Of a DNA stretch of 64,000 nt, positions 50,401 to 61,081 are shown in pieces. The stretch covers positions 133,985,200-134,049,199 of the forward strand of contig JACSVZ010000002.1 of NCBI GenBank assembly GCA_014706295.1, given 5' to 3'. This DNA comes from Lycocorax pyrrhopterus obiensis (taxonomy: Eukaryota; Chordata; Aves; Passeriformes; Paradisaeidae). The notes under the pieces were generated by a model. It saw only the letters and a list, made by a program, of their open reading frames with translations. It made no database searches and had not been told where the DNA came from. The position numbers and the translations under genes are program-made. Position 1 is the stretch's first letter; every line of letters begins with the position of its first letter.

Positions 50401-53400
50401 CTGCTCATTTAGTGACAGATAGAGGCTTTGTAGTGTGTCATCAGGGAGGTTGAATTCGTGTTTCTACTACTCTGACCTATTTTCACAGTTGAAATACATC
50501 CTAGTTTGTTTCTGAGAGGCTAGGTCAAAATTGATATATTCTGTATGAACAGACAGCTCGAGCACTTGGACTGTGGGCAGAGGTGTGGATTTTGGTAGCT
50601 TGGCCAGCTGGGTAGTCAGCACACACAGAGCTCAGTGTTGCCTGCCTCCATCTCTTGTTGAATCAGGAGACTTACATCGTGTCAGGTTATGAAACACTTG
50701 AATCCTATACCCATATAGTGAAGGGGAGATAATGCTTTCAGACTGGAGGAATGGAAGTGGGCATTGATGGGAAGAATAGGATTTACTGTCTTAAGTATGG
50801 GAGGGGAGGACATCAAAATCCCTAACTGCAGACTATAAGTTCCTGGAAAACTTGTGGTAGGAGTTCTACTGGGATCTGCTTTCCTACAAGGTAGCTTCAA
50901 CAGGGACCTGCCTTTCACACTCCTACCCTCTGTTTGATCTTACTTTCCTGTAGTTACCAGAGTTCTCTCAAATCTCTGAAGATGGTGAAGAGCCTAGAAT
51001 GGAAACCATACAAGAGTAGCTGAGGTCACTTGGTCTGTCCAGGTTGCAGAAGAGGAGACTGCGGGGAGACCTCATAGTGGTCTGCAGCTTCCTCGAGAAG
51101 GGAAGTGGAGGGGCTGGCACTGGTCTCTTCTCTCTGACCGGTGACAGGACCTGGAGGAACAGCCATGTCAAGGGACATTTAGGCTGGATATTAAGAGAAG
51201 CTTCCTCAAGCAGAGAATGACTGGGCACTGGAACAGTCTCCCCAGGGAAGTGGTTGCAGTACCAAGACTGCCAGAGTTTGGGCAATGCTTTCGGGCACGT
51301 GATGTGGTTCTTGGGGTTCTCCTGGGCACGGCCAGGAGCTGGATGCAATGATCCTTGTGAGTCCCTTCCGACTCAGGATATTTTATGATGATTCTGTGAT
51401 TCTAAATCTAAAGCAGCAGGTTCTTCTGCTATGAAGAAGAAACAATTTTCCATTTTTATTTCTGGCATAAGGAATAGAAGTGGTTATTTGTCCAAGACTT
51501 CAGTCTGCTGCTCAATTACTGGAGAGGGAGAAGATAAATAATCTTGACCTCTTGAGTGGCACCTGTCTGCAAGCTCTTCAGACACTTGAACTAGTAAGAA
51601 GAAAAAGGGAACTTAAATTTGGGTTGAGAAAAAAGCCCCACAAACTACATTGGGCTATATACAACTGCAGCATGTGTATACATATTTGTAGTATGGGGCT
51701 TCTTTACTTCCATCTAATGGCGGGGAGGAGGGGAAGAAGACAACTTGTTCTACAATAAGGACTCTGCATTTATAGATTATGGCGTGTGAGGGAGCCTGGA
51801 TGAGATCACTCTATTTTCAGTTTCATCCTTGGACTTTTTCTTAGGATTATTTGACCCAGAGTGCTCTTGAAAGAAAATGATAAGGCTATTGGCAAAGCTT
51901 TGATAAGGGCTGAAAAAACGAGAAGAGCTACAGTCAAGCAGCTGTTAGTTTTTCTGTAGCTTGCTGAGGAGGCACCTGTTGTGCTGCAAGGTCAGGTAAA
52001 AACTTTGGTAACAAAATATTTGACCTAGACAGGGAGAATGTTGGCTTCTGCTAAGCCTGCACATAAACTTCTAATGTATTTTATTTGTTACTGAGTTGGC
52101 TTCATTTCCCTCAGAGATGCTTGTAGTATGTTTAAAAACTATGGATATAATCAGAAATGAATGTTTCTTTCAGCTAAGTTTTAAAAAACTGCTATTAGTA
52201 AATAAGGGAAGAAATACCATTTGATGTATTGAAGGAAGATAGCAGCATTCAGAGTTAGTGTATAGGTTTTTAGAATTGCTAAAAACTTTTTAGAAGTTTT
52301 AAGCTTAGTCTTGAACAGCATTCATAGCTATAAAAACTTAATAACATCTATAGATTGATTTTAGGTATGGGCACGTGCTTCCTCAGGCTTTTTTCGACTA
52401 ATAAAAAAGGATGAATTAGGCCAAAGTTTATTTCCTTATTATATATATAAAGAATATCACAGGAGATTATTTATGTGGGATCTGCTAGCAGTCACTACTT
52501 TATTGTCCTGTGCAGCTTGTCCTATATAGAAAATGTAAGATACTTTTGAGGTGGGTTTCTTCATGTGTTTTTTTTTTTTCATTATTTCATTTTGTTTCTT
52601 ATTTTTTGGCAGTGCAGTACTTGCTGTGTAATTTACATTGTGATTTACCTGCCCTCTATGTCCTGATAGTTTTGGCTATCCATGTAGGAATTTGGGAGTG
52701 GGTGTATGAAAGTTGTGCCAATACTTGTCTAGTCTCTTTTCCAGTGTTGGAGTCACGATACTAATTAAATCGAATAATACACTAAAGATGCTGTTGGTTT
52801 ATAGCATGTTTCCTTAGTAGTTCAGGTGAGGCTTAAATGGATTACAGTAAGTTTTCTATTTTTAGTGTAGCCATGCTAAAATATTTTTTTAAAATACTTT
52901 TTATAAGGTTTCTTGCTTCTATTCGAGTTGAAATATTTGAGTAAATTATGGTAACAAATTTGAATGTTTCAAAATGGGAGTATGACTAGTCCCATTGTAA
53001 CTTGAAAACTTAATGTCTCATTCACATAAGTATTTTGAACTCCTTAATAGCAGATATGTAATTGTTGAAGGCAGAGGCCGTGTGGTGGAGACTTAATTTT
53101 TTAAGAGATTCATCTAAAAAGTCCATGTGTGTGTATATAGATGCAGATGTTAAAACCCTCACTTTTCTAGAGATGAATGTGCTTTCTGTTGGACCATATA
53201 ACTACACTGGTGCATCATGATTATCATAAATATCAAGCCGGTTAGTATAAAGTAGTAGTGTATACTTTAGTTGCAGATTGTTGTCTATATGGCCTGTGAA
53301 ACAGAGGTCATCAGAAACCAGTGCCCCAATAAAAAGGAACAGTTCTTAATTTGTATTATTTATTTAGAATCTTCAGTGTTTATTTACAAGCTCTATGTGT

Positions 53401-56400
53401 TTGCTACAGACAGGATAATTATTAATTTAACACTAATGCTCTTTATTTTATGAAAAAGCTTTAAATACTCTGTACTTATCAAACAGGGACAAAAAATCTC
53501 CAGTGATTAGATCAAACATACAGGAGCTCTAGGTCCTCTTCCCTCTAGATGGAAGCAGACTGGGTATAAGATCACTTAAACACAGCAATTCCAGAAATGT
53601 TGCTTGCCTGATGGGGTCAATGTCCTATTTAGTCTTTATTAATTGCTTCCTGGATAGCAGCAAGTACTTCTGCAGTTAGTTGATTTCCAGTTATCAGTTG
53701 TTTGTATTGGTCAAATTCTTAAAGCATTGCAGAGGAATGAATTCCCATTTTAGCAGCTGGTGTCTGTTGGAATCAGCAGGAGTAAGCTGTGTAACTGGTG
53801 GATTAGATGTCTGCCCACGGGGCTGTAGTCAGCAGCCTGTGACAGTACTGAGAGAGGAAAATGAGTTTAACACACGCATTGCCTCAATGTTTTTCAGACA
53901 CTGGCCAGAAGAAGACCCCAGACAAGAAAGATGGGCGACGAATGTCTTTTCAAAAACCTAGAGGGACTCTTGAATATTCTGTAAGTTACTGCTTTTTTGT
54001 TAGAATATTACTGCAAAGCAAGTGCAGGCTAAAAAATTGCATTACAAAATATAAGCAAAGCTGTAATGTGCATTACCTGTAATCTTAGAAGTCTGTGTAT
54101 CTGATAGTTTTGTTTGACAGAAATTAAATTAGGGAATTAGCTAGTAGTACTTGTGCTGTTTTTCCCTTTAAGTGCCTTTTTTTTTTTTCCCTTAAAAATC
54201 CCAAGCTAATAAAACTGTTGACAGGTTTACTTTTAGGTAACTAGTTAGAAAAAATAAATAACAGTAGTTATATAATTATGTGCAAGTTCTCTGCGTTCAG
54301 CATTATTAATAAACTGTTGCTGTCAGGGGAAATAACAGAATAAAGTTGGGAAGGGAAGCTGTGTCTTGATACTGACCTTGGTATCCTCCTGATAATCGCT
54401 ATAGATCTGTGCCTTTTACTGTACAACTCTGTTTCTGCATCAGTATCTGAAAATGGAGCCTTTCTCTTCCCTGTTCTGTTCTTGAAATGACCCTCAAACT
54501 GTGCTGCAGTCAGCTTTCACATTTGTGGTTACTAAGGGAAACAGAATTGAGAAGTATCTGTCTTGCGTTCTATACTGGAAATATAATTAAGCCTATAAAT
54601 AATGCTTATAGAGTTGATGTTAAAATAGAGGAAGTCTGCCACAGTTATCTTTGAATGCTTTCGAAGCTGGACATGATAAATAAAAATGATGAGAACTTCT
54701 TTATGAAAAGGCTTTACTTGACCTCTTGGTTTTCTCTTATTCCAGGAATAAGAGAGATGGGGGAGACTTAACTCTGTTACATTAAGCCAAGCTGTGATAT
54801 TGCTTAAGTACTGAGAAGGCTGTGATAGTCATTTGGAGAGAGACAGAGTATGTGTGTAGAGGAGCAAGAAGCACTTCATTAGTGTGGCTTTTATCAGAAT
54901 TTGAATATAATTCTAGCCTGTACTAAAGACTTCTTGAAGTTGAAATTCAAAACAGAAATTCTTGCTGCTTAGGTTCTAGCAGTTGAATGTTAATGTAAAT
55001 GTGACTGTTGTTGATGTTATATTAGCCCCATTTGGTCTGAAGTACCTGGAAAAAATGGTCAGGCATAGCTCTGCATTACTGGCATCCATATTCAGTAAAT
55101 CCCGTAATTTGGCTCTTGCCATCAGCTTTTACTTTGGTATGTAAGATTCCAGGCAAAGTAAAAGCAACAAGCTTTCCTTTTTTTAACTTAGTGTGTTTGT
55201 GTCAAGTTGTCATGTACTTCTGCAGGTTTTTGTGTTCCAGTAGGTGGGGTTTTAGATCCAAAAATAGCTTTCTTAATATGTACTGAAGTATGCATCACTT
55301 CCTTGTGAGTCAAAAAGATGATTCACAGGAAATCAATGACTTTTTGTCGTTAAACTTAGTCCACCTTCTAAGGGAGCCTGTTGCATGTATGGAAAATGGT
55401 GCATTTCAGCTTCATAAATGCTGTATTCTGTCAGGTCTTGCTGTACACTTCACTCATGAAGCACTTGAGTAGCATCATGCTTTTGGATCTTTTGATTAAT
55501 ATTGTGTACGTGTATTTTAATAAAATGCACTGATCTAACCTTTAGGAACTGAGCTTATGCTCGCTGTAAGAGAGGTCTGGTAACTATTGTGGTAATTTGT
55601 TACTATTGTTATTTATGACTTTATTCCATGTGAAGAGATGCACTTGTGTCTGGTTTCTGACTTAGTCCTACTTCCTGTCACAATGACTACACGTATGTGT
55701 ACACACACGTGTAATTATATACCTGCATGTGTTGCTTCTTTAAGAACTATTAGAGAATGAAGGCAGAAACCAGACTCCCCCTCACCTCCCAGCATTGTTG
55801 AAGTTAGTGGTGGGTTTTGCCTTCTTTTAGATAATAATTTAATGTGTTAGTTTTTCCAGTGGCTACATGGTTTTAGGAGGGAAGGTCTTATTTGTATTCC
55901 TCAAGTTCAGAGTGAGTTGGCATCTCACCAATGCAAACTATGGGGTTTTAATATGAAGTAGACTTCACACCAGAATTTTTTTAGAAAACAGAATTACTGT
56001 GGGACAAATAAACGATAAAATAAATTTTCACTTTAAAGCTAAAGACAAAATACAGTTAATGTTTAAGATTTTGATCTAAAATTCCCTGTGTATGAAAACT
56101 TGAACCTGCCGTTCTGTATGTAGCAGCAGAGAGAAGACGTCAATAGATATGGTACTAATTGATGGAAGTAAATCCTAAACTGCCTCTAAAGGATACAGAG
56201 GTTTGTTTTTGCTGATATTGCTTAGACAGTGAACAGATAGCTTTTAATAGAGTATCCTTTTCTCAGTGTCAGTCAACATATTAGATGAAAATTGATATTG
56301 TCAGTTTTTTCAGAATTCACAGTTGGTGCTCAAGCCATATGTTTTCCCCTTCAGCCTTTTGTGTTCCATGTTGTACAGACACAACTGGTGCCTGCCTATA

Positions 56401-59400
56401 GGTGTCAGAAGGGCCAGCTACGGGTGAATAATGGAGCACGAGCAGATAGTGTTGCCCACTGATCACCAGTGACTGTAGCATGCTAGCAGTCTTGTGACTT
56501 CTGCAAAAGCCTTCTAACTGCTCTTCCTTTTGAGGAGAAGAAAGAAATGTGGTTATTTACAGATATGTTTGGGTTTTGTTTAAGAAAGTGTTTATAAGTG
56601 AGCAATTGAAATGGATGATCTGGTTTATCAGTGTTAGAGGCTCCAATGTAAGACTTCCCTTTATCTCTGGGGATTGAAGGCCGTGCTCTTCTCTTGAAGT
56701 AGTGATTAAGTACTTAATACACAGCTTATGTTGTCCAGGTTGTGGAAAGAGCCCAGTATCAGTTCCTGAGGGTCACAGAAGCCTTTAGTAGACCATAGCC
56801 TCAAGTTTTCTTGAGTTTTCAGCCTGTATATAGAGTGTGCTAAGGGTTCTCTTCTGGTGTCACTAGTTCTATTGCCATTGTAAGCCTTTACATGCTATTT
56901 AGACAACTACACACTTTGGAGTTTTTGGTGATTTTTTTTTTTTTTTTTTTAGTTTCTCAGCTCTTCCATTTCAAACCCAAGGGGTGTGTTCTTGTCTGAC
57001 TGCCACTTTTCTTTGAGTATGCTATTGTCATAATCTTTTAACCCATTTTGGAGAATATAGGAAATGTAGATCATAGTGGTGATGTTACTTCATCTTTTGT
57101 CTTTTACTAATTATTTTTAAGTTGGTTTTATGATATTTACAAGGTTTGCTTTACTGATGTTGCATATTGTATAAATTGGGCCTATTAACGATTAGTTAAC
57201 ATAGTCATAATTGGTATTTCTAAAGGCTTGGGTACAATGCCAAAGTTATGTTATCTGCTCCTGTTTGTCCTCACCCTTTTCTTTAGTCTTCCCATCTGTT
57301 TGATTTTGTTAGTTCATTTTAATACTCTTAAACTATTGTTTGGTTGCTTTCTGGCTCTTGGACATCTAGTGTTGAAATAAAAAAATCGTTATCTCTGCAC
57401 TCTGACTCATATGTGTTTGATGTTTAATTCTTAATGGAAGAATGAGTGAATTATGACTGTTGAGATGCAATTACAGTAAAGTTCATTAAAATATCAGTAG
57501 AGAATTTGGTTTAAAATAAAGTTTTTAAAAAACTTTGCCAGCTGTTGATCTGAGGGAAATGCAGGTAGTTTGAACCAGAGACAGTGGTGGCTGAAGTTCT
57601 CTGTCTGCTGGTACACACAAGTGCACCTGACAAACATGGGTGCATTCTCAATGAAGATTTAATATCCAAATATTTATATAAGATTTTTAATATTCAGAGT
57701 AGCAAGAGTAGCATTTAAATAGCTACCTTAATGTATAGAAACTTTATTTTCTGAGAGAGAAGGAATAACTTCTTGCCTTCTCTTGCAGTAGTGAATTGAT
57801 AGGGAGAAAAGCTGGGGATCCGTGGTATGTGGTGGCACTATTTCAATATTGTTAGTTCTGTGCTTTTCTACAAAGTTGTTCTTTGAGCTTTTGGCTGTTT
57901 AGATTCTACTTTTTAAAACAGTAGAGGGCCTGAGAATTCGAAAGGAGACCTTTTAATCTAGGAGGATATTTCAGGAAGTCTCCGTTACCTGAGCAGTGTC
58001 TTTGTTTTAAGAAGGTTATCTATGCTGGTCCCTGAAGTCCCATGTAGTGTGGAAATTTGCCTGTGCCAGCTTCACAGCCAAACAAAAAGGAAGCTTGTAC
58101 TTGCCATTGTGTTCATCATGAGTGAGATAAACCCTTTACTTGCCAAGCTATCTCACAAGGTGTTTTTATTTCTGAAGGCTGTGAAGAGTGAACGCACTCT
58201 AAAAAGGGCTTAAGCTTTGTGGTTTTTAATTGAATGCTTTTAATTTGTTTTATATCATAAGTTAGTCTAAAATCTCAATTGCTTCAATCATTATGATACA
58301 TAAGAAATATTTACTTAGCAGCTAACTGTTGTCCTTCAACATTTATGCGAGAGCAAACTTAGGCAGAACTTTTGAATTTCACTTTACAGTTTGTTTTAGC
58401 AAACCTTCTGTATTATGTAGAGCTTCTGATGGGAACACCACTGTTCATTGATTTGGTGGTTAGTTTTGTTATGGTCTGTGAAGCACACAGTACATACCTG
58501 GTTTGGTTACAGTCCTGTTTTGATTTCTGCTTTAGTGCCAGTTAAACATGGAATGTGAAAATATTCTTATTTTTTGTATATCTGTGACCACACAGCTCTG
58601 AATAACTGAGAGCTACTACAATACAGTCTTCCATACTGGAAATAGTAGTGGAGAGAGGTGTTTGCTGCTTTGTTTAGCTTACTGGCTTCCTGTATAAAGA
58701 ATTCTCGTAACAGGTTTCTAATCCTATCTTTAAAAAGCTAATTGCTTTTTCTTTGGCAATGCTTATATCTTTTTGTTAGTGAATCTAGGTTGACAAGTGC
58801 ACCTTACAAAATGATATGGAAAAGAATTCTCTAACTCTACTTATATTTAGCTGGAAATGTATCTTAGCTTCTATAGCTTCATCTTGTCTTAACTGATAAA
58901 ATCTATTTTTTCCTGGTACAGTGTTTATGAAGCCTTGTGCCATTATGCAGTAAACCTTTTGGTTGTTTGTTTCCTTGTATCTCCATTATTCCTAAGGCTA
59001 TGAATTCTTTATTCTGAAATAGTCTTTCTGTATAATTTTTTTTCCTTTTGCTTTCTTCTGGTAGCTCATTTTAAATACACTTTAGGAGATGGAGGTCAGA
59101 ATATGAGCTTGAAAAAAATCCTTTCCTTAGTTGGGAATCACTTTCTCAAAATGTTTATGCTTCATCTGCTGTCATAGTAGTCAGCCTGCTTTGCTTCATC
59201 ATTTTTGCATTTTCTCAGTGATGGATTTTGCTTGAAAGTCAGGGTCTAACAGAAGCTTATTTTCAATAGTAAGAGAGTGTGTTTCTATTTATGGAGAGAA
59301 TTCTTCAGCTTTTCTGTAGGTGAAGAGTGGAGAAAAGGAGTTGAAGAGGGGGAATAAATCATTCTGTAAACCCAGTCAATGGTGTATTGGCCTGGTGGTA

Positions 59401-61081
59401 ACCAGCACTGAATTTGTAGACCAGAAGTTCTGGTGCAGTAGCTGAGCCTACAGCTCAAACTGTGTGACTGACACTCTGGCCACCTGGAAACATAGTGGGA
59501 AGGCATGTGTTTTTACATGGGGTTGCAATAGGCTAATATTTAGGGGGTAGGTATGTCTTTTGGGGTGGCTTTGTTGTTTGGTTTTTGGGGGGCGTGGGCA
59601 GTCATATGAAGACATAAAAGTTCATCAGAATGTTGGTAAGTCTACACATGCTAAAATTTGTAAGCCACTATTTGAACTAACTGCTTACAGGTTTGTTTTG
59701 TTTTGTTTTTTTTTTCCCCTCAATTGATACAGGTGGAATCAAGAGATACTTTAAACAGTATTGCCTTGAAATTTGATACAACACCCAATGAACTGGTTCA
59801 ATTAAATAAGCTTTTCTCCAGAGCAGTCGTTCCTGGACAGGTACTATTACACTATGTATGTTACTTATCCAACAAAGTCCTCTTTACTGTATTTCTCATT
59901 CTTACCAGAGTGCTGAAGTACTTCTCTTACTGGTTTTCCTGTTGGCTTTGTAAAAGAGTTTTTCCTTTTTCTCTAGTCTATTACTTCCTTGTGCCTATTA
60001 AATAACTGCCTAAAAAGGGAACATGTAAGGAAGCTACCTGTCTCTCTTCTAAAGAGGACTTCTAAAACTAGATGTACTTAATGGTACAATAATAACACTT
60101 AAATACAAGCCACATTGTTGCTTTGCAAATATAGCAGGCTGTTTACCAATTCTTGCTCAGCAGACACATTCAGGATACAGCTTACAAACAACATTCCATG
60201 ACTGCATATTACTGCCTGCAATTCTATTTTAATAACTTGAATAATGTTTCTGTTCCACTCTGGAAACTCGATGTTTTTACCAGCAGTATATGAATTACCA
60301 TTCATTTATTAGAGATCAGTATTGCCTTTTTTTTTTTTTTTGCTTCCTTCCTGTTTTTGCCTTCAGTTTTCACTTCTCCTTGAAAGCCGGGCCTGGAAAC
60401 AAGTGATAGGTCAACTATGGTGTTAGCCATTGGCCATTTTGTATTTGCCCTTTGTTTGATAAAATTCTGTGTTCATTTCTGATTGCTGCAGAACTTTCTC
60501 TAGGTAGATTGAATGCCTACCATGGGTGAAATAATGTATTAAAGGTGCGAATACCTTCAGTTGAAATTTTTTTTTATGTATTCAGTGAGTCTGTTTCCTC
60601 TTTGCTCAGATAGTAGAGTCGTAGCAAGAGAAATAATTGGACAGGTCTTCCTTGGACACTCTTATTTCTGGCATGCTGTGTATTTTTAGTGCTTTCTATC
60701 TGAACTTTTTCCTTGGTTATTATGACTGAAAATCAAAATTATATCAATATAGCATTTAAGAACTTGAAATGCTAAAATTTCAAGTACTTTGTATAGTACT
60801 GGTTTTTCCCCTTGACTCATAATTCTGTTAAAAGCAATTCCTATTGCAGGAATGGTTTTGTGTAGTTTATTTTGAGAAAGCGCAGTGAATATACCTGAAT
60901 TGATGGGAAATCTGAAGTAAATCTGAAAGCATAACTGACTTCTAACTGCATTATATCTTCTTTATAGATTTTGTATGTTCCTGACCCAGACTACATTTCT
61001 AGTGTGGACAGCTCCCCCTCTCTAAGTCCTGTAAGTCCCCTATCACCTACATCCTCCGAAGCAGAGCTTGACAAGGCTACA
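41274..61081 (+). CDS. OXR1: OXR1, oxidation resistance protein 1, short-isoform 5' part
   Basis: Four coding exons, 41274-41427, 53898-53980, 59733-59840 and 60968-61081, join into 153 codons (459 nt) with no stop; the gene runs off the right edge. OXR1 family proteins protect cells, notably neurons, from oxidative damage and their C-terminal TLDc domain binds the vacuolar ATPase; that domain is not in this window. Visible parts are an alternative N-terminus (residues 1-51), a basic segment containing KKDGRRMSF (about 52-79), a LysM domain (about 80-120) and the start of a Ser/Pro-rich linker (to 153). Identity rests on the LysM core ALKFDTTPNELVQLNKL followed by FSRAVV, and on the N-terminal GRLLRGTA, both characteristic of OXR1. 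The paralogue NCOA7 shares the LysM fold but differs in these residues. Confidence 0.96.
44695..45050 (+). mobile_element. Degenerate CR1 3' fragment in OXR1 intron 1
   Basis: Weakly preserved CR1 3' sequence on the + strand: a GGGGTTGAGGGGGCTGGGCTTTAG block, 'ACATCTACCTGAAGGGA', 'TTTTAGCTTAGGAGGTTCAA' and 'CAGTAGAAAAAACTTCACACAG' in the order expected for the end of ORF2 and the 3' UTR, finishing with TTTGATTCTGTGAGGA at about 45029. Divergence is high, so this is an old copy. Edges are approximate. Confidence 0.75.
46900..47440 (-). mobile_element. Old CR1-derived fragment, minus strand, in OXR1 intron 1
   Basis: GC-richer than its surroundings, it reads in blocks typical of minus-strand CR1 internal sequence: 'CTACCAAGATCCTTGGGG' with 'TTTTCAGCAGAGCTGCCCC' (about 47197-47240), 'TAAGGTTCCTGTCAGCTTGC' (47318), 'CGTGTCCAGGTCCCTGTGAATGGCAGCCCTGCC' region (47344-47376) and 'CCCCCAGTTTATCTGCAAA' near 47400. 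The left part to about 46900 is weaker. The several open frames through this block are by-products. Not autonomous. Confidence 0.75.
50985..51405 (+). mobile_element. CR1 3' end in OXR1 intron 1
   Basis: A 5'-truncated CR1 with the end of ORF2 (the '...AGCTGAGGTCACTTGGTCTG' block and the following 'GAGGAGACTGCGGGGAGACC'), 3' UTR, and terminal repeats ATTCTGTGATTCTA at 51390-51403. It closely parallels the copy at 12055-12895, including the 'TCGGGCAC' and 'CAATGATCCTTGTG' blocks, so both probably belong to the same CR1 subfamily. Confidence 0.93.
53898..53980 (+). CDS. OXR1: OXR1 exon 2
   Basis: An 83-base exon: two bases complete the Asp codon begun in exon 1, then 27 codons read TGQKKTPDKKDGRRMSF and QKPRGTLEYS. 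This is the first exon shared by OXR1 isoforms and it leads into the LysM domain. Acceptor TTTTTCAG|AC; donor TCT|GTAAGT, a strong consensus. It ends in phase 0. The segment is strongly basic; GRRMSF looks like a basophilic kinase site, though that is inference from the motif only. Confidence 0.97.
53981..59732 (+). other. OXR1: OXR1 intron 2
   Basis: A 5,752-base intron, GTAAGT at the start and a T-rich tract followed by ATACAG at the end. No CR1 copy or exon is recognised inside. It carries a T19 run at 56932-56950, G/T-rich tracts near 59.54-59.60 kb and 59.69-59.71 kb, and the alternating purine-pyrimidine palindrome at 55688-55713. Confidence 0.93.
55688..55713. repeat. 26-nt alternating purine-pyrimidine near-palindrome
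   Basis: Every step from 55688 to 55713 alternates pyrimidine and purine. The two 13-base halves around 55700/55701 are reverse complements except for one position. The right half contains the E-box CACGTG at 55706-55711. Such sequence can adopt Z-DNA or a cruciform under supercoiling; whether it does so here is unknown. Confidence 0.6.
59733..59840 (+). CDS. OXR1: OXR1 exon 3 (LysM core)
   Basis: A 108-base, phase 0-0 exon of 36 codons from VESRDTLNS through ALKFDTTPNELVQLNKL to VVPGQ. This is most of the LysM domain: the V-x-x-x-D-T-L-x-x-I-A opening, the central T-x-x-E-L-x-x-L-N helix and the P-G-Q turn before the last strand. In OXR1 and NCOA7 the LysM domain is intracellular and a glycan-binding role has not been established. 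Acceptor ATACAG|GTG; donor CAG|GTACTA. The frame stays open into intron 3 for 55 codon positions including the stop. Confidence 0.97.
59841..60967 (+). other. OXR1: OXR1 intron 3
   Basis: A 1,127-base intron with GTACTA donor and TTTATAG acceptor. It holds a T15 run at 60327-60341 and no recognised repeat. The first 165 bases are open in the OXR1 frame and end with ATTAAATAA at 59997-60005. Confidence 0.93.
60968..61081 (+). CDS. OXR1: OXR1 exon 4 (LysM end and Ser/Pro linker)
   Basis: A 114-base, phase 0-0 exon of 38 codons. ILYVPDP is the last LysM strand; DYISSVDSSPSLSP and VSPLSPTSSEAELDKAT form a Ser/Pro-rich acidic linker with several SP sites that could be proline-directed kinase targets. 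It matches the mammalian OXR1 linker closely. The donor ACA|GTAAAT at 61082 gives the end expected from mammals. Another donor-like GTAAGT lies inside the exon at 61031 and a GTATAC at 61091. No further exon is seen before the window ends. Confidence 0.95.

Larger units (their letters stand above)
41428..53897 (+). other. OXR1: OXR1 intron 1
   Basis: A 12,470-base intron, GT at 41428 and AG at 53896-53897. It begins in the CpG island and holds three CR1 fragments (about 44.7, 46.9 and 51.0 kb), a T13 run at 43118-43130 and a G/T-rich tract near 43.63-43.67 kb. Apart from these and a possible cassette exon at 41909-42081, nothing is recognised. Confidence 0.9.

Noticed and set aside
59733..61081. 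NCOA7 instead of OXR1
   Set aside because: NCOA7 has a related LysM, but the FSRAVV and SSPSLSPVSPLSP segments and the GRLLRGTA first exon fit OXR1.
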